The notes under the pieces were generated by a model. It saw nothing but the letters and a program-made list of their open reading frames with translations. It did no database searches and was not told the origin of the DNA. From the NCBI GenBank assembly GCA_025041175.1, contig JAKCFJ010000002.1, positions 248,001 through 312,000 on the forward strand: a DNA stretch of 64,000 nucleotides, given 5' to 3'. The first letter of the stretch is position 1. The number at the start of each line of letters is the position of its first letter. Both the position numbers and the translations under genes were made by a program. This document shows positions 33,916-41,975 of this stretch, one piece after another. The stretch is from Halobacteriales archaeon YIM A00010. Lineage in GTDB: Archaea; Halobacteriota; Halobacteria; Halobacteriales; Haloarculaceae.

Positions 33916-34677
33916 ATGCCCGACGAACCGGTGAAAATCGAATCGATCGAGAAGATCACGCGGATACTGGATGCGCTAAAGGAACTCGACCACGGTGGGG
34001 TCACGGAGCTCTCCCAATACACGGGGATACCGAAAAGCACGATGTACTACTACCTGACGACGCTCGAACGAAACGAATACGTGGTCAAGGAGGGAGAAAA
34101 ATACGCTCTCGGCCTTCGGTTTTTGGAGCTGGGAGAGAAGGCGCGAGAACACCGCGAGCTGTACGACGTGGTGAAACCGGAAGTGGACAATCTGGCCGAC
34201 ACGACGGGTGAAATCGCGTCCGTGTTGGTCGAAGAACACGGCCGCGGGGTGTTTCTTTGTATCGCAGCCGGTGAACGGGCCGTCCACATCGATAGTTACC
34301 TCGGACAGCGGGTCCATCTCCACACCCTCGCCCTCGGAAAAGCCATCCTCGCCCATCTCCCGCGCGACCACGTGAACGAAATCGTCGAAACCCACGGTCT
34401 TCCCAAGCGAACCAATCTGACGATCACCGACGAGGCGGATCTGTTCAACGAACTGGAACAGATCCGCCAGAGCGGCATCGCGTTCGGTCCAGGAGAACGG
34501 TTGGAAGGGTTACACGGGGTAGCGGCACCGATCAAAGCCCCGGACGGCGACGTCGCAGGGGCGATCAGCGTCGCCGGTCCCTCGAAGAGAATCTCCGAAG
34601 AACGGTTCAGAAACGAACTGCGTGACCTGGTGTTGAGTGCTGCTAACGTCATTGAACTGAACGCCACGTACAATTAA
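33916..34677 (+). CDS. IclR family transcriptional regulator 1
   Basis: A 253-residue IclR protein. The N-terminal winged helix (SIEKITRILDALKELDHGGV, then PKSTMYYYLTTLERNEYVV) is followed by the effector domain (GEIASVLVEEHGRGVFLCIA, LHTLALGKAILAHL, GIAFGPGERLEGLHGVAAP). The start at 33916 fits the family. It is the only typical regulator next to the purine cluster. Two perfect GTTCAAT palindromes, one 11 bp downstream of this gene and one upstream of the dsrEFH operon, are candidate binding sites. Confidence 0.92.
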   Translation: MPDEPVKIESIEKITRILDALKELDHGGVTELSQYTGIPKSTMYYYLTTLERNEYVVKEGEKYALGLRFLELGEKAREHRELYDVVKPEVDNLADTTGEIASVLVEEHGRGVFLCIAAGERAVHIDSYLGQRVHLHTLALGKAILAHLPRDHVNEIVETHGLPKRTNLTITDEADLFNELEQIRQSGIAFGPGERLEGLHGVAAPIKAPDGDVAGAISVAGPSKRISEERFRNELRDLVLSAANVIELNATYN

Positions 34678-34687
34678 TACTATATCA

Positions 34688-34704
34688 GTTCAATACGATT
34701 GAAC
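34688..34704. promoter_or_regulatory. Perfect GTTCAAT palindrome after the IclR gene
   Basis: GTTCAATACGATTGAAC, 11 bp past the IclR stop codon, same arms and spacer length as the site at 11531. No intact gene follows downstream, so the original target may have been lost. Confidence 0.55.
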
Positions 34705-34768
34705 GAAGTAATCCTCCACGATCCCCAGCGTCGGTTCGTAGAACGCGCGGTCACGACCGGACTTTTCG

Positions 34769-34863
34769 TACTGTCGGACCTGCGGACGGCGTGCGATGGA
34801 CGAGCCAGTTGCTGTCTGACGGGTCACCAGCAGCCGAGACGCGATCACCCCTTCCGACAGTAT
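34769..34863. repeat. Terminal-inverted-repeat element A, copy 4
   Basis: A 95 bp element, TACTGTCGG to CCGACAGTA(T). The interior CCTGCGGACGGCGTGCGA ... CACCAGCAGCCGA matches copies 1 and 2. Confidence 0.83.
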
Positions 34864-34943
34864 CAGGTCGTGTTCTCACTGTCGACGGCGATGGGTCGTT
34901 GACGGCCACCGGTTTGACCCGGGAGATCGCTCCCGCGCCGTTC

Positions 34944-34963
34944 TCACAGGAGTACGGATGTAA
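34944..34963. promoter_or_regulatory. TTACA-type palindrome, site 3
   Basis: TCACAGGAGTACGGATGTAA, one mismatch to TTACA-N3-GTAC-N3-TGTAA. Confidence 0.45.
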
Positions 34964-35049
34964 TGGGCAGCTCGGACGCGTTCACACGAGCAGCTGTCGC
35001 GGCGTGGGGGTTTTCGACGGAAGATAGATCGGCGACGAAAGGCAGGCCA

Positions 35050-35069
35050 TTCCAACAGTACTCCTGTAA
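35050..35069. promoter_or_regulatory. TTACA-type palindrome, site 4
   Basis: TTCCAACAGTACTCCTGTAA, two mismatches in the left arm, right arm and centre intact. It is 106 bp from site 3 and immediately upstream of the glycosyltransferase remnant. Confidence 0.4.
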
Positions 35070-35078
35070 TGATACTGG

Positions 35079-35716
35079 ATGGTGCGTCCGGAAGCGCTGC
35101 TACCCGACGCCGGAGAGAGTAACGTGGAACACCCCTTGCTCATCGAGGATACGACGTTCGTCTGGAACGCGGCTGCCACCGGCGACGTTGACTTCGAAGT
35201 CGCCCACACAACGTTTGCCACACAGGTCCCACCGACGGTTCGCGCGCTGGTCGGTCAGCGTCGGCGGTGGTCCGCCGGCTCGTGGAACAACGCTCACCTC
35301 CTCACGCCGGTGTACCGCCTGATCACCACCGTCCGTAACCTGGCGTGGGCGCTTTCGGCCATCATCCCGGTGCTCACACTTCTCTCAGTGATCGCTCCTG
35401 GTACTATTCTCTTCGAGACGGCGTTTCAGGAGGTTTCGATCCTGATTTTCGCCTCCTTTCGATCTGGTCGCTTCTAGGACTGCGGTACTACCACGAATCA
35501 TGGATGGTCGGACTCGTGATCCTCGTGTTGCTTCCGATCGTTAGCTTTCTCCACTCGCTGGGCGCATGCGCTGGACTGTTTCCATCGTCTGCCTGGATGC
35601 GGTGTCGTATCCATACAGAAAACTTCCGGGATAAATCGCTGGCAATGGACTGTGCTATTCACCACCGTTCGATCGGATTCGTACTTTCGGACAGTTCCGG
35701 GAATACGCGCGAGTGA
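35079..35716 (+). pseudogene. Glycosyltransferase family 2 remnant, frameshifted
   Basis: The first frame gives about 130 residues with the processive-glycosyltransferase motif GQRRRWSAG followed by two hydrophobic segments, ending at 35477. The homology continues in another frame (IWSLLGLRYYHESWMVGLVI, then VSFLHSLGA) to 35716, so a frameshift lies near 35440-35460. The N-terminal catalytic half with the DxD motif is missing. It is a decayed C-terminal half of a cellulose-synthase-like enzyme. Confidence 0.7.
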
Positions 35717-36002
35717 ACGGTCCCGCCGACGGCAGTTGCAGGATGGCCCTATCACTGATTTTTCTGTCTTTCCTGATGAATTGTCGAATAATACGCCTGG
35801 AAGCGAAGCTTTCACTTACATCGGCAAACAAACACGTCGTAGACCGCCTCGAAGGGACGTTCCCTATCTGATCGCTGTTGTGTGTAGCGAATAAATATGC
35901 AATAGTTATCTTGGGCGTACGACGACGGTGAGATTTCCCGCATCCAGCAAATCTGCGATTTTCCCTGTCCTCAACGAGCGAATAGAGGCAAGCGGGGGAA
36001 GT

Positions 36003-37094
36003 TCACAACGGAACTGGCACGTAGCCAGCCGACGGGAAGACGCCAGCGACGTGGAGTACCACGATCAGGAAGGAGGTCACGACGATACTCGTCGCTGGCG
36101 GATCCCAGTGGGTGTCCCCGTGCATGTAGAAGATGCGCTGGGAGAGCTCACCCAACAGCGCTCCGATGAGACCGAAGAGTGCGCCGATGACGACCACCTC
36201 GATGAGCAGCAGCTCGGTCTGCACGACGGCGATTTCCGTACCGATTTCGAGTCCCGCGTAGGCGGCCGGTGCCGTTGAGGCCGGTAGCGTGATGTGGTGT
36301 GTGACCGGAACCGGAACCTGGAAGATCCCGAAATCCTCGGCGATCCCCAAGTTCAGGAAGATCAGCGACGCGGCGCTGAATCCGAACGCGAGGAACATAC
36401 TTCCCGTCCAGTAGAAGGTGATGCCACCAAGAACGCCGAACGCCATCCCGATAATGGCGACGTTTTCCCACTTGTAGTGCCAGGGGAGCCACGGTTCCGC
36501 GTTCAGCCGCTCTTCGGGCGCTCCTGTCTCGTCGGTTGTCCGGGTCTCATCGCGTTCGAACGGTGACACATCGAGGAGACCGTCGCCACGGACCGTCCCA
36601 ATGACGTCATATCCCAAGGCTAGCCGATGGGCCAACGCCGAGAGGACGACACCCAGCGCGATCGGGTCCCACGGCGCCGCGATGGCGTCGGAGACGTAAA
36701 AAACGACGTACCCGAGGACGCCGAACAAACCGCCGACGAGCAGGACATCTGTGTGTTTGCCAGCGAACGCGATCAGGATGTTTTTCCCGTCGTGGTACCC
36801 CCAGTTGCCGCCGAATCCAGGCTCCATGTACCCTTTTTTGGCTGCGTACGCGCTTGCGGCAGCGCCGCCCGCGAACGCTATGTGCGGCCCGAAGAACGCG
36901 CCGAACGCGAGCTCGAACGAGTAGCCAGGGATGTCTACGCCTTCGATGTTTATCGCCGCGATCCGCACTGCTTCGCCGCCCATGAGCGCAAAGCCCGTAA
37001 AAACGAACGCGGGCAACGATCCGAGTGCTGCCCCGAGCACGCCCCCGGCGAACGCTGCGATCATGTACGCAACGATGAATATCGGGTCAGCCAT
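36003..37094 (-). CDS. Haloarchaeal integral membrane protein of unknown function
   Basis: A 363-residue protein with about eight to nine hydrophobic helices rich in Gly and Ala. It begins MADPIFIVAYMIAAFAGGVL and has a short charged cytoplasmic loop in the middle (about residues 165-205, SPFERDETRTTDETG). Repeated GGLFGVLGY and FGVLGGITFY stretches hint at an internal duplication. I recognise no family. It lies between the glycosyltransferase remnant and the NhaC-type antiporter, both separated by long spacers. Confidence 0.75.
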   Translation of the reverse strand: MADPIFIVAYMIAAFAGGVLGAALGSLPAFVFTGFALMGGEAVRIAAINIEGVDIPGYSFELAFGAFFGPHIAFAGGAAASAYAAKKGYMEPGFGGNWGYHDGKNILIAFAGKHTDVLLVGGLFGVLGYVVFYVSDAIAAPWDPIALGVVLSALAHRLALGYDVIGTVRGDGLLDVSPFERDETRTTDETGAPEERLNAEPWLPWHYKWENVAIIGMAFGVLGGITFYWTGSMFLAFGFSAASLIFLNLGIAEDFGIFQVPVPVTHHITLPASTAPAAYAGLEIGTEIAVVQTELLLIEVVVIGALFGLIGALLGELSQRIFYMHGDTHWDPPATSIVVTSFLIVVLHVAGVFPSAGYVPVPL

Positions 37095-37512
37095 GTGTCA
37101 CCACCTCGGCGTCCGGGCCATCGTGCTTGCCCCTGCCCGGCCTGGAATCGCTCTGTTCGTGGAGTTCGTATGCGTAGTTCTGTGGCCACAGCGGTCGAAC
37201 ACCGGGAAACGAGTGCTCGTCGTGTCCCGATCGATCGCACCGAAACGAGTGGTTTCTTTCATGTTCAGTCTCCAGACGGGCCTCACCCACTTGTCGCACC
37301 CTGGTATCTTGATCCATTCTACCACCAATTTTCCACATGCTGGTCGATAAAGTTAACGAACCCAAAAGCACATGTTGATCGAGCAGAAATATGTTCAGAT
37401 GCCAATGTTTCGGTGCGAGTCTAGTACTCTTTCGGAGAGTCCGTCGTGGACAGGCAGGTGATGTGTAGTTCCATCGTGACCGAAAATGATGCGTTGATCG
37501 ACGTCCCTGCGG
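37095..37512. other. Intergenic region, no recognisable feature
   Basis: A 418 bp spacer between two minus-strand genes. Translations give no family match, and I see no repeat element, strong dyad or RNA-gene signature. Confidence 0.4.
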
Positions 37513-39126
37513 TCAATCCCTGCCGACCTCCTCGCGGGACGCTTCGATGACTTTCGGGGAGACATCCTTGCGGTCGGCGTCCCATTCAGAGAACGCGTAG
37601 ACGAGCCCGACTAGGAGCACGATTCCGAGGGGAAGCAGGATGAGGGGAGTGATCCCGAGATACCCGTAGACCAGGTACAACAGGATGGAGACGAGGAATA
37701 CGGTGCCGGCGTAGTACAGTTGGGTTCGGACGTGGTCGATCAGGTCGGCGCCGGTGAACGTCGAGGAGAGGACGGACGTGTCGGAGATGGGCGAAGTATG
37801 GTCGCCGAAGATCGCCCCGCTGAACACCGTTCCGACGACGACGCCGAGCAGTTCCGGCGACTGCCCGCCGATGTTCCAGGCCAGGGGAATCGCAACCGGG
37901 GTTACGATCGCCATCGTCGACCAGGAGCTTCCCATCGAGAACGCGATGAAAGCCGAGGCGAGCAGAACGATGACCGGCAGCAGCGACGGACTGACGACCC
38001 CCTCGGCGAGCGCGGTGACGTACTCGCCGGTACCGAGCTCCTCGGCAACGGTGCCGATCGACCACGCGAGCACGAGGATCGTGACCGCCGTCAGCATGAG
38101 TCCGAAGCCGTCGATGAGGGTGTCTACGGATTCGCTCAGGTCGAGCAGGTCGTAGGCCTGACCGAGCACGAAGCCCGCGGCCACCATGGCGAATCCGCCC
38201 CAGACCAGCGACGCCGCCCAGTCGGCGTTGCCCGCAACGCCGATGATACCATCAACGGTGGTGAGCGGCTCTTCGGGCGGGTAGCCGGTCCAGAACGCCC
38301 CAGCGAACGCCACCACCACGAGCGCGAGGATCGGGACGAAAAAGGACCGCAGCATGGGCCGGCTCTCGTTGGGCGCGCCGAGGTCTTCGTTGACGCTCTG
38401 GAGCGGCTGGGCGTCCTCACGGAGGACGTTCCCCGTTTGATACGAGCGGTGTTCGGCGCTCAGCATTTCCCCGTAGTCGCGCCGGGAGAAGACGACGATC
38501 GCAACCATCACGATCGCCAGCAGACAGTAGATGTTGAAGGGGATCGAGCGGAGAAACGTGACGAACACCGTGCCGGCTTGAGCCTCCGTGATGCCAGCGG
38601 CGTCGTATCCCTCCTGGATCATGCTGAGCTGGAACGCCGTCCACGTCGAGATGCCGAACGTGGCGACCGGTGCGGCCGTCGAATCGACGATGTAGGAGAG
38701 CTTCTCGCGGGATATTTGTAATTCATCGGAGATGTCCCGCATCGCGCTGCCGACGATGGCCGAGTTGGCGTAGTCATCAAAGAACAGGAGCAGGCCCAGT
38801 CCCCACGCCATGATGCCTGCCCTCCGCTGGGTCTCGATCCGATCGGTGGCATACCTGGCGACCGCCAGCGATCCGCCCAGCCGCCAGACGAAAGCCACGC
38901 CCGAACCTAACAGCAGCGTGAAGATGAGGATCTGAACGTGGAACTCGTCGGCCATTGATTCCACGATCCAGTCGAACGTCTGGCCGAGTCCCAGACTCCC
39001 CGTGGCGATCACACCGCCCGCCCAAATCCCCAGAAACAGCGACAGCACTGCCCGCCGGGTAACGATCGCAAGCACGATTGCCAGCAGCGGCGGTAGCAAC
39101 GACAGCGCTCCGAACTCCGATGACAT
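37513..39126 (-). CDS. NhaC family Na+/H+ antiporter-like transporter
   Basis: A 537-residue membrane protein of the NhaC/ion-transporter superfamily. Typical segments are VTRRAVLSLFLGIWAGG, LLFFDDYANSAIVGSAMRDI, AWSIGTVAEELGTGEYV, MGSSWSTMAIVTPVAIPLAW and GDHTSPISDTSVLSS. Members exchange Na+ for protons or for organic solutes such as malate. Its position beside amino-acid and organic-acid catabolic genes allows a solute-linked role. The start at 39126 (MSSEFGALSLLPP) begins the first helix properly. Confidence 0.9.
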   Translation of the reverse strand: MSSEFGALSLLPPLLAIVLAIVTRRAVLSLFLGIWAGGVIATGSLGLGQTFDWIVESMADEFHVQILIFTLLLGSGVAFVWRLGGSLAVARYATDRIETQRRAGIMAWGLGLLLFFDDYANSAIVGSAMRDISDELQISREKLSYIVDSTAAPVATFGISTWTAFQLSMIQEGYDAAGITEAQAGTVFVTFLRSIPFNIYCLLAIVMVAIVVFSRRDYGEMLSAEHRSYQTGNVLREDAQPLQSVNEDLGAPNESRPMLRSFFVPILALVVVAFAGAFWTGYPPEEPLTTVDGIIGVAGNADWAASLVWGGFAMVAAGFVLGQAYDLLDLSESVDTLIDGFGLMLTAVTILVLAWSIGTVAEELGTGEYVTALAEGVVSPSLLPVIVLLASAFIAFSMGSSWSTMAIVTPVAIPLAWNIGGQSPELLGVVVGTVFSGAIFGDHTSPISDTSVLSSTFTGADLIDHVRTQLYYAGTVFLVSILLYLVYGYLGITPLILLPLGIVLLVGLVYAFSEWDADRKDVSPKVIEASREEVGRD

Positions 39127-39204
39127 ATGATGACAATTCACAATCCTCGCTATTGGAGCTTTCGCTCGTTCGACGACCCGTACCCTTTCGGAGTACCCGC
39201 GGAC

Positions 39205-39312
39205 TGATACTGTCGGCCATGGTCCGTCGAACACTCGGTTACCCGTTCACCACGCGTCCCATCGCCGCGACACAGACCACCGTAGGCTCCACGTAATTAT
39301 GACCGACAGTAT
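39205..39312. repeat. Terminal-inverted-repeat element A, copy 5
   Basis: A 108 bp element, TGATACTGTCGG to GACCGACAGTAT. The interior (CATGGTCCGTCGA ... CGCGACACAGACCACCGTAG) matches copies at 41600 (reversed) and 45432. It lies 79 bp upstream of the NhaC-type gene. Confidence 0.88.
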
Positions 39313-39380
39313 GTAACGATAGCATCTACCGGTACCCCAGTATGATATGCATTACGTAACGGGAGACGTTGATAGGGGGA

Positions 39381-40346
39381 TCAGAACGGGAGTTCCGTTC
39401 CGACCTCGGCCCCAACGGTCTCGGTGAAGAGGTGTTCAGCAGCCGCCGCATCGAGCACGGCACTCCCCACGCTCTCAACGACGTGAGTACCCGTGGGTGG
39501 CTCGTCCTCATCGGAGAGCAATACCCCCAGCGGCACGAGATCTGCTTCATCGAGGTCGGTCGCACGGAGGTCGCCGGTCTTTGCGACTTCGCTCGGCACG
39601 TCGGCGTACACCGTGCTTGCAGACTCGATCACAGGGGCCTCGATCTCCTGCATTTCGCGCGTGTAAGCGCCGATAGCGACGACAACCGCGTCGTCCCGAA
39701 GGGCCTCGGCCGCGAACACCGGTTTTCGGCTCGTTGTCGCCGTCACGACGACGGAGGCACCCTCGACGGCTGCATCCGGCCCGTCCACGGCCGTCGTATC
39801 GAAGCCGTCGCTGCGGAGGGCTCGTGCACAGTCGTTTTTCGAGTCACTGGGGGAGTAGATTCGGACCGACGCCACGTCGATGGCTGCTCCGATCGCCCGG
39901 GTCTGCCAGCGCGCTTGGGCACCAGCCCCCAGAACGCCGAGGGTGACTGGGCCCTCTTTCATCGCTCGGACGGCCACGCCACCGATACAGCCGGTGCGTG
40001 CGTTCGTCACGGTGGTACCGTCCATGAACGCGACGGGACGACCAGTGTCGGTCTCAGTGAGCACAATCTGTGCGTGTACCGTTGGCAGGCCCCGCTCGGC
40101 GTTGCCCTCGTGGACGCCAACGATCTTGGTGGCAAAATGCGGGCTACCGTGGATGTACGCCGGCATCACGAGGCTGGTTCCGAGCGGCTCCTCGGATTCG
40201 AGCCCGGTTCCGACGGGATACTCGGGGCGGTCCGGACGCTCGACCTCGCCGCGGGCCTGTTTGACCAGTCCACGCTCGACCTCGTCTAACAGCGCTTCCA
40301 GATCGAGGACAGCCGCGATGTCGGTTTCGGAGAGCACGCGTATCAT
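39381..40346 (-). CDS. Ornithine cyclodeaminase / mu-crystallin family protein
   Basis: A 321-residue Rossmann dehydrogenase-like enzyme. NAD binding is in TLGVLGAGAQARWQTRAIG; the substrate side includes MPAYIHGSPHFATKIVGVHE and DGTTVTNARTGCIGGVAV. Members act as ornithine cyclodeaminases, alanine or ketimine dehydrogenases. It is divergent from an FAD-dependent amine oxidoreductase (111 bp), which suggests the pair handles a secondary amine or cyclic imino acid. Confidence 0.88.
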   Translation of the reverse strand: MIRVLSETDIAAVLDLEALLDEVERGLVKQARGEVERPDRPEYPVGTGLESEEPLGTSLVMPAYIHGSPHFATKIVGVHEGNAERGLPTVHAQIVLTETDTGRPVAFMDGTTVTNARTGCIGGVAVRAMKEGPVTLGVLGAGAQARWQTRAIGAAIDVASVRIYSPSDSKNDCARALRSDGFDTTAVDGPDAAVEGASVVVTATTSRKPVFAAEALRDDAVVVAIGAYTREMQEIEAPVIESASTVYADVPSEVAKTGDLRATDLDEADLVPLGVLLSDEDEPPTGTHVVESVGSAVLDAAAAEHLFTETVGAEVGTELPF

Positions 40347-40456
40347 GGCTTGCAGCCGTACCTTCGGGGGAACGGGTGTTTAATTCCCGGTTCCTGGCCC
40401 CGGAGATCGCCTCCTCAGCCGGTAGACTATTTAAACCGCGGCGACAACCACGTGGC

Positions 40457-41602
40457 ATGAGAACGATCGTTGTTGGTGGGGGTATCATCGGCCTGGCGAG
40501 CGCGTATTACCTCGCTGAGCGGGGGGTGGATGTCACCGTACTGGAAAAAGGTGCCCTCGGAAACGCGAGCACCGGCCGCTCTGCGGGCGGTATTCGCAAG
40601 CAGTTCTCGACCCCGGTCAACGTCGAACTATCGAAAATCAGCTGTCGGGTGTGGGACCGCTTCGAGGAGGAGTTTGGCGTCGACATCGCCCGCCGCCAGG
40701 TTGGCTACCTCCTTCTCGCTCGTGAGGAAACCACCGCTGGCGAGTTCGAGGCGAACGTCGCCATGCAGAACGATCTCGGCGTTCCCAGCGAGTACCTCAC
40801 TCCCGAAGAGGCGTCCGAGTACTGTCCGGAACTCGTGACCGAGCGCTTCGCCGGGGCGGCGTACCTCGAAACGGACGGCTTCGCTGATCCGAACCTCGCT
40901 GTCCAGGGCTACGCCAACGCCGCCACTGCGGCCGGCGTGGACGTTCGAACCAACGTCGCAGTCACGGACGTTCACACCCGAAACGAGCGCGTGACCGGTG
41001 TGGAGACCGGCGACGGATCCATCGAGGCGGAGTACGTGGTAAACGCCACGGGAGCGTGGCTGTGTCGCGTTGGGGCGATGGCTGGGGTGGATATCCCGGT
41101 TGTGCCGCGGCGACGCCAACTCGCCGTCGTCGAGCCCGAGGTGCCAGTGCCGGAGACGGTCCCGCTGACGATCGACCTCGACACGGGATCGTACTTCCGG
41201 CCGGAACGGGAGGGGGCTGCGCTCGTTGGGGGACAGTTCGGTGACGATCCGGCCGTCGATCCCGATGCCTACCGGGGCTCCTACGACACGGAGTGGGCGA
41301 TCACCGCCTTGGAACACGCCCAAGAGTACGTGAGCTACTTCGGTCCGGATTCGCGCATCCGGAACGGGTGGGCAGGGCTCTACGCGGTCACGCCCGATCA
41401 TCACCCGATCGTCGAGGAAGCGATCCCGGGATTCGTCGTCGCCGGTGGATTTTCCGGTCACGGCTTCCAACACGCCCCGGCCACGGGACGACTCGTTGCC
41501 GAACTCGTGATCGACGGCTCGCCGTCACTCGTCGACGGGGATCGGCTAGCCAGCGACCGGTTCGAAACGGACCACACCCCCCTCGAACGGAATGTGGCCT
41601 GA
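40457..41602 (+). CDS. DadA/sarcosine oxidase-like FAD oxidoreductase
   Basis: A 381-residue flavoprotein of the glycine/D-amino-acid oxidase family. The dinucleotide motif VVGGGIIGLASAYYLAERG starts the protein, with NASTGRSAGGIRKQF next and the C-terminal FAD contact GFVVAGGFSGHGFQHAPATG. It oxidises a D-amino acid or N-methyl or cyclic amine. ATG 40457 is chosen because the motif normally begins within a few residues of the start. The stop codon TGA (41600-41602) is the first triplet of element A copy 6. Confidence 0.9.
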   Translation: MRTIVVGGGIIGLASAYYLAERGVDVTVLEKGALGNASTGRSAGGIRKQFSTPVNVELSKISCRVWDRFEEEFGVDIARRQVGYLLLAREETTAGEFEANVAMQNDLGVPSEYLTPEEASEYCPELVTERFAGAAYLETDGFADPNLAVQGYANAATAAGVDVRTNVAVTDVHTRNERVTGVETGDGSIEAEYVVNATGAWLCRVGAMAGVDIPVVPRRRQLAVVEPEVPVPETVPLTIDLDTGSYFRPEREGAALVGGQFGDDPAVDPDAYRGSYDTEWAITALEHAQEYVSYFGPDSRIRNGWAGLYAVTPDHHPIVEEAIPGFVVAGGFSGHGFQHAPATGRLVAELVIDGSPSLVDGDRLASDRFETDHTPLERNVA

Positions 41603-41699
41603 TACTGTCGGTCTAATATGTGAAATCTACGGTGGTCTGTGTCGTGGAGAGCGTGGTGAACGGGCAACTGCGTGGTCGACGGACCATGACCGACAGTAT
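41600..41699. repeat. Terminal-inverted-repeat element A, copy 6
   Basis: A 100 bp element, TGATACTGTCGGTC to GACCGACAGTAT, in inverse orientation to copies 5 and 7, which it matches along most of its length. The leading TGA is the stop of the preceding gene. Confidence 0.9.
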
Positions 41700-41750
41700 G
41701 AGGAGCGACGGTTCGAATGAACCCGAGACCGTTTTAGCGGTCCAGGGTGC

Positions 41751-41975
41751 TCACGCCACGAAGAAGAGGTAGAGCCACCAGAGATACCCGCTGATGAGCA
41801 CGACGGCGATGATTGCCTCTATCGCGTTGAGGTAGGTTTCGCTGTGATCACGGCGAAACTCCTGCACCCGCTCGATAGGACGCCACAGCGGCTGGAGCGG
41901 CGCCGGAAGCACCTCACCGAGGCTACCGACGTCCTGCGTGTCGCCCGCGTCTTCTGTCGGGTCACGCGCGCTCAT
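41751..41975 (-). CDS. Small single-helix protein of the TRAP operon
   Basis: A 74-residue protein with one predicted C-terminal membrane helix (AIIAVVLISGYLWWLYLFFV) after a hydrophilic Pro-rich region. It overlaps the fused TRAP permease gene by 4 bp, so it is translated with it. A small accessory membrane subunit is likely. The large permease already carries extra helices that could replace a DctQ subunit, so its precise role is open. Confidence 0.8.
   Translation of the reverse strand: MSARDPTEDAGDTQDVGSLGEVLPAPLQPLWRPIERVQEFRRDHSETYLNAIEAIIAVVLISGYLWWLYLFFVA

Larger units (their letters stand above)
34678..35078. other. Intergenic region with repeat element and three palindromes
   Basis: No gene is recognisable. 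It contains the GTTCAAT palindrome (34688), element A copy 4 (34769) and two TTACA-type palindromes (34944, 35050). The combination mirrors that in 10935-11647. Confidence 0.55.

Noticed and set aside
41705-41726. GGTTCGAATGAACC resembling a tRNA T-arm
   Set aside because: No acceptor, D or anticodon stem pairs around it. It is only a short hairpin between convergent genes.
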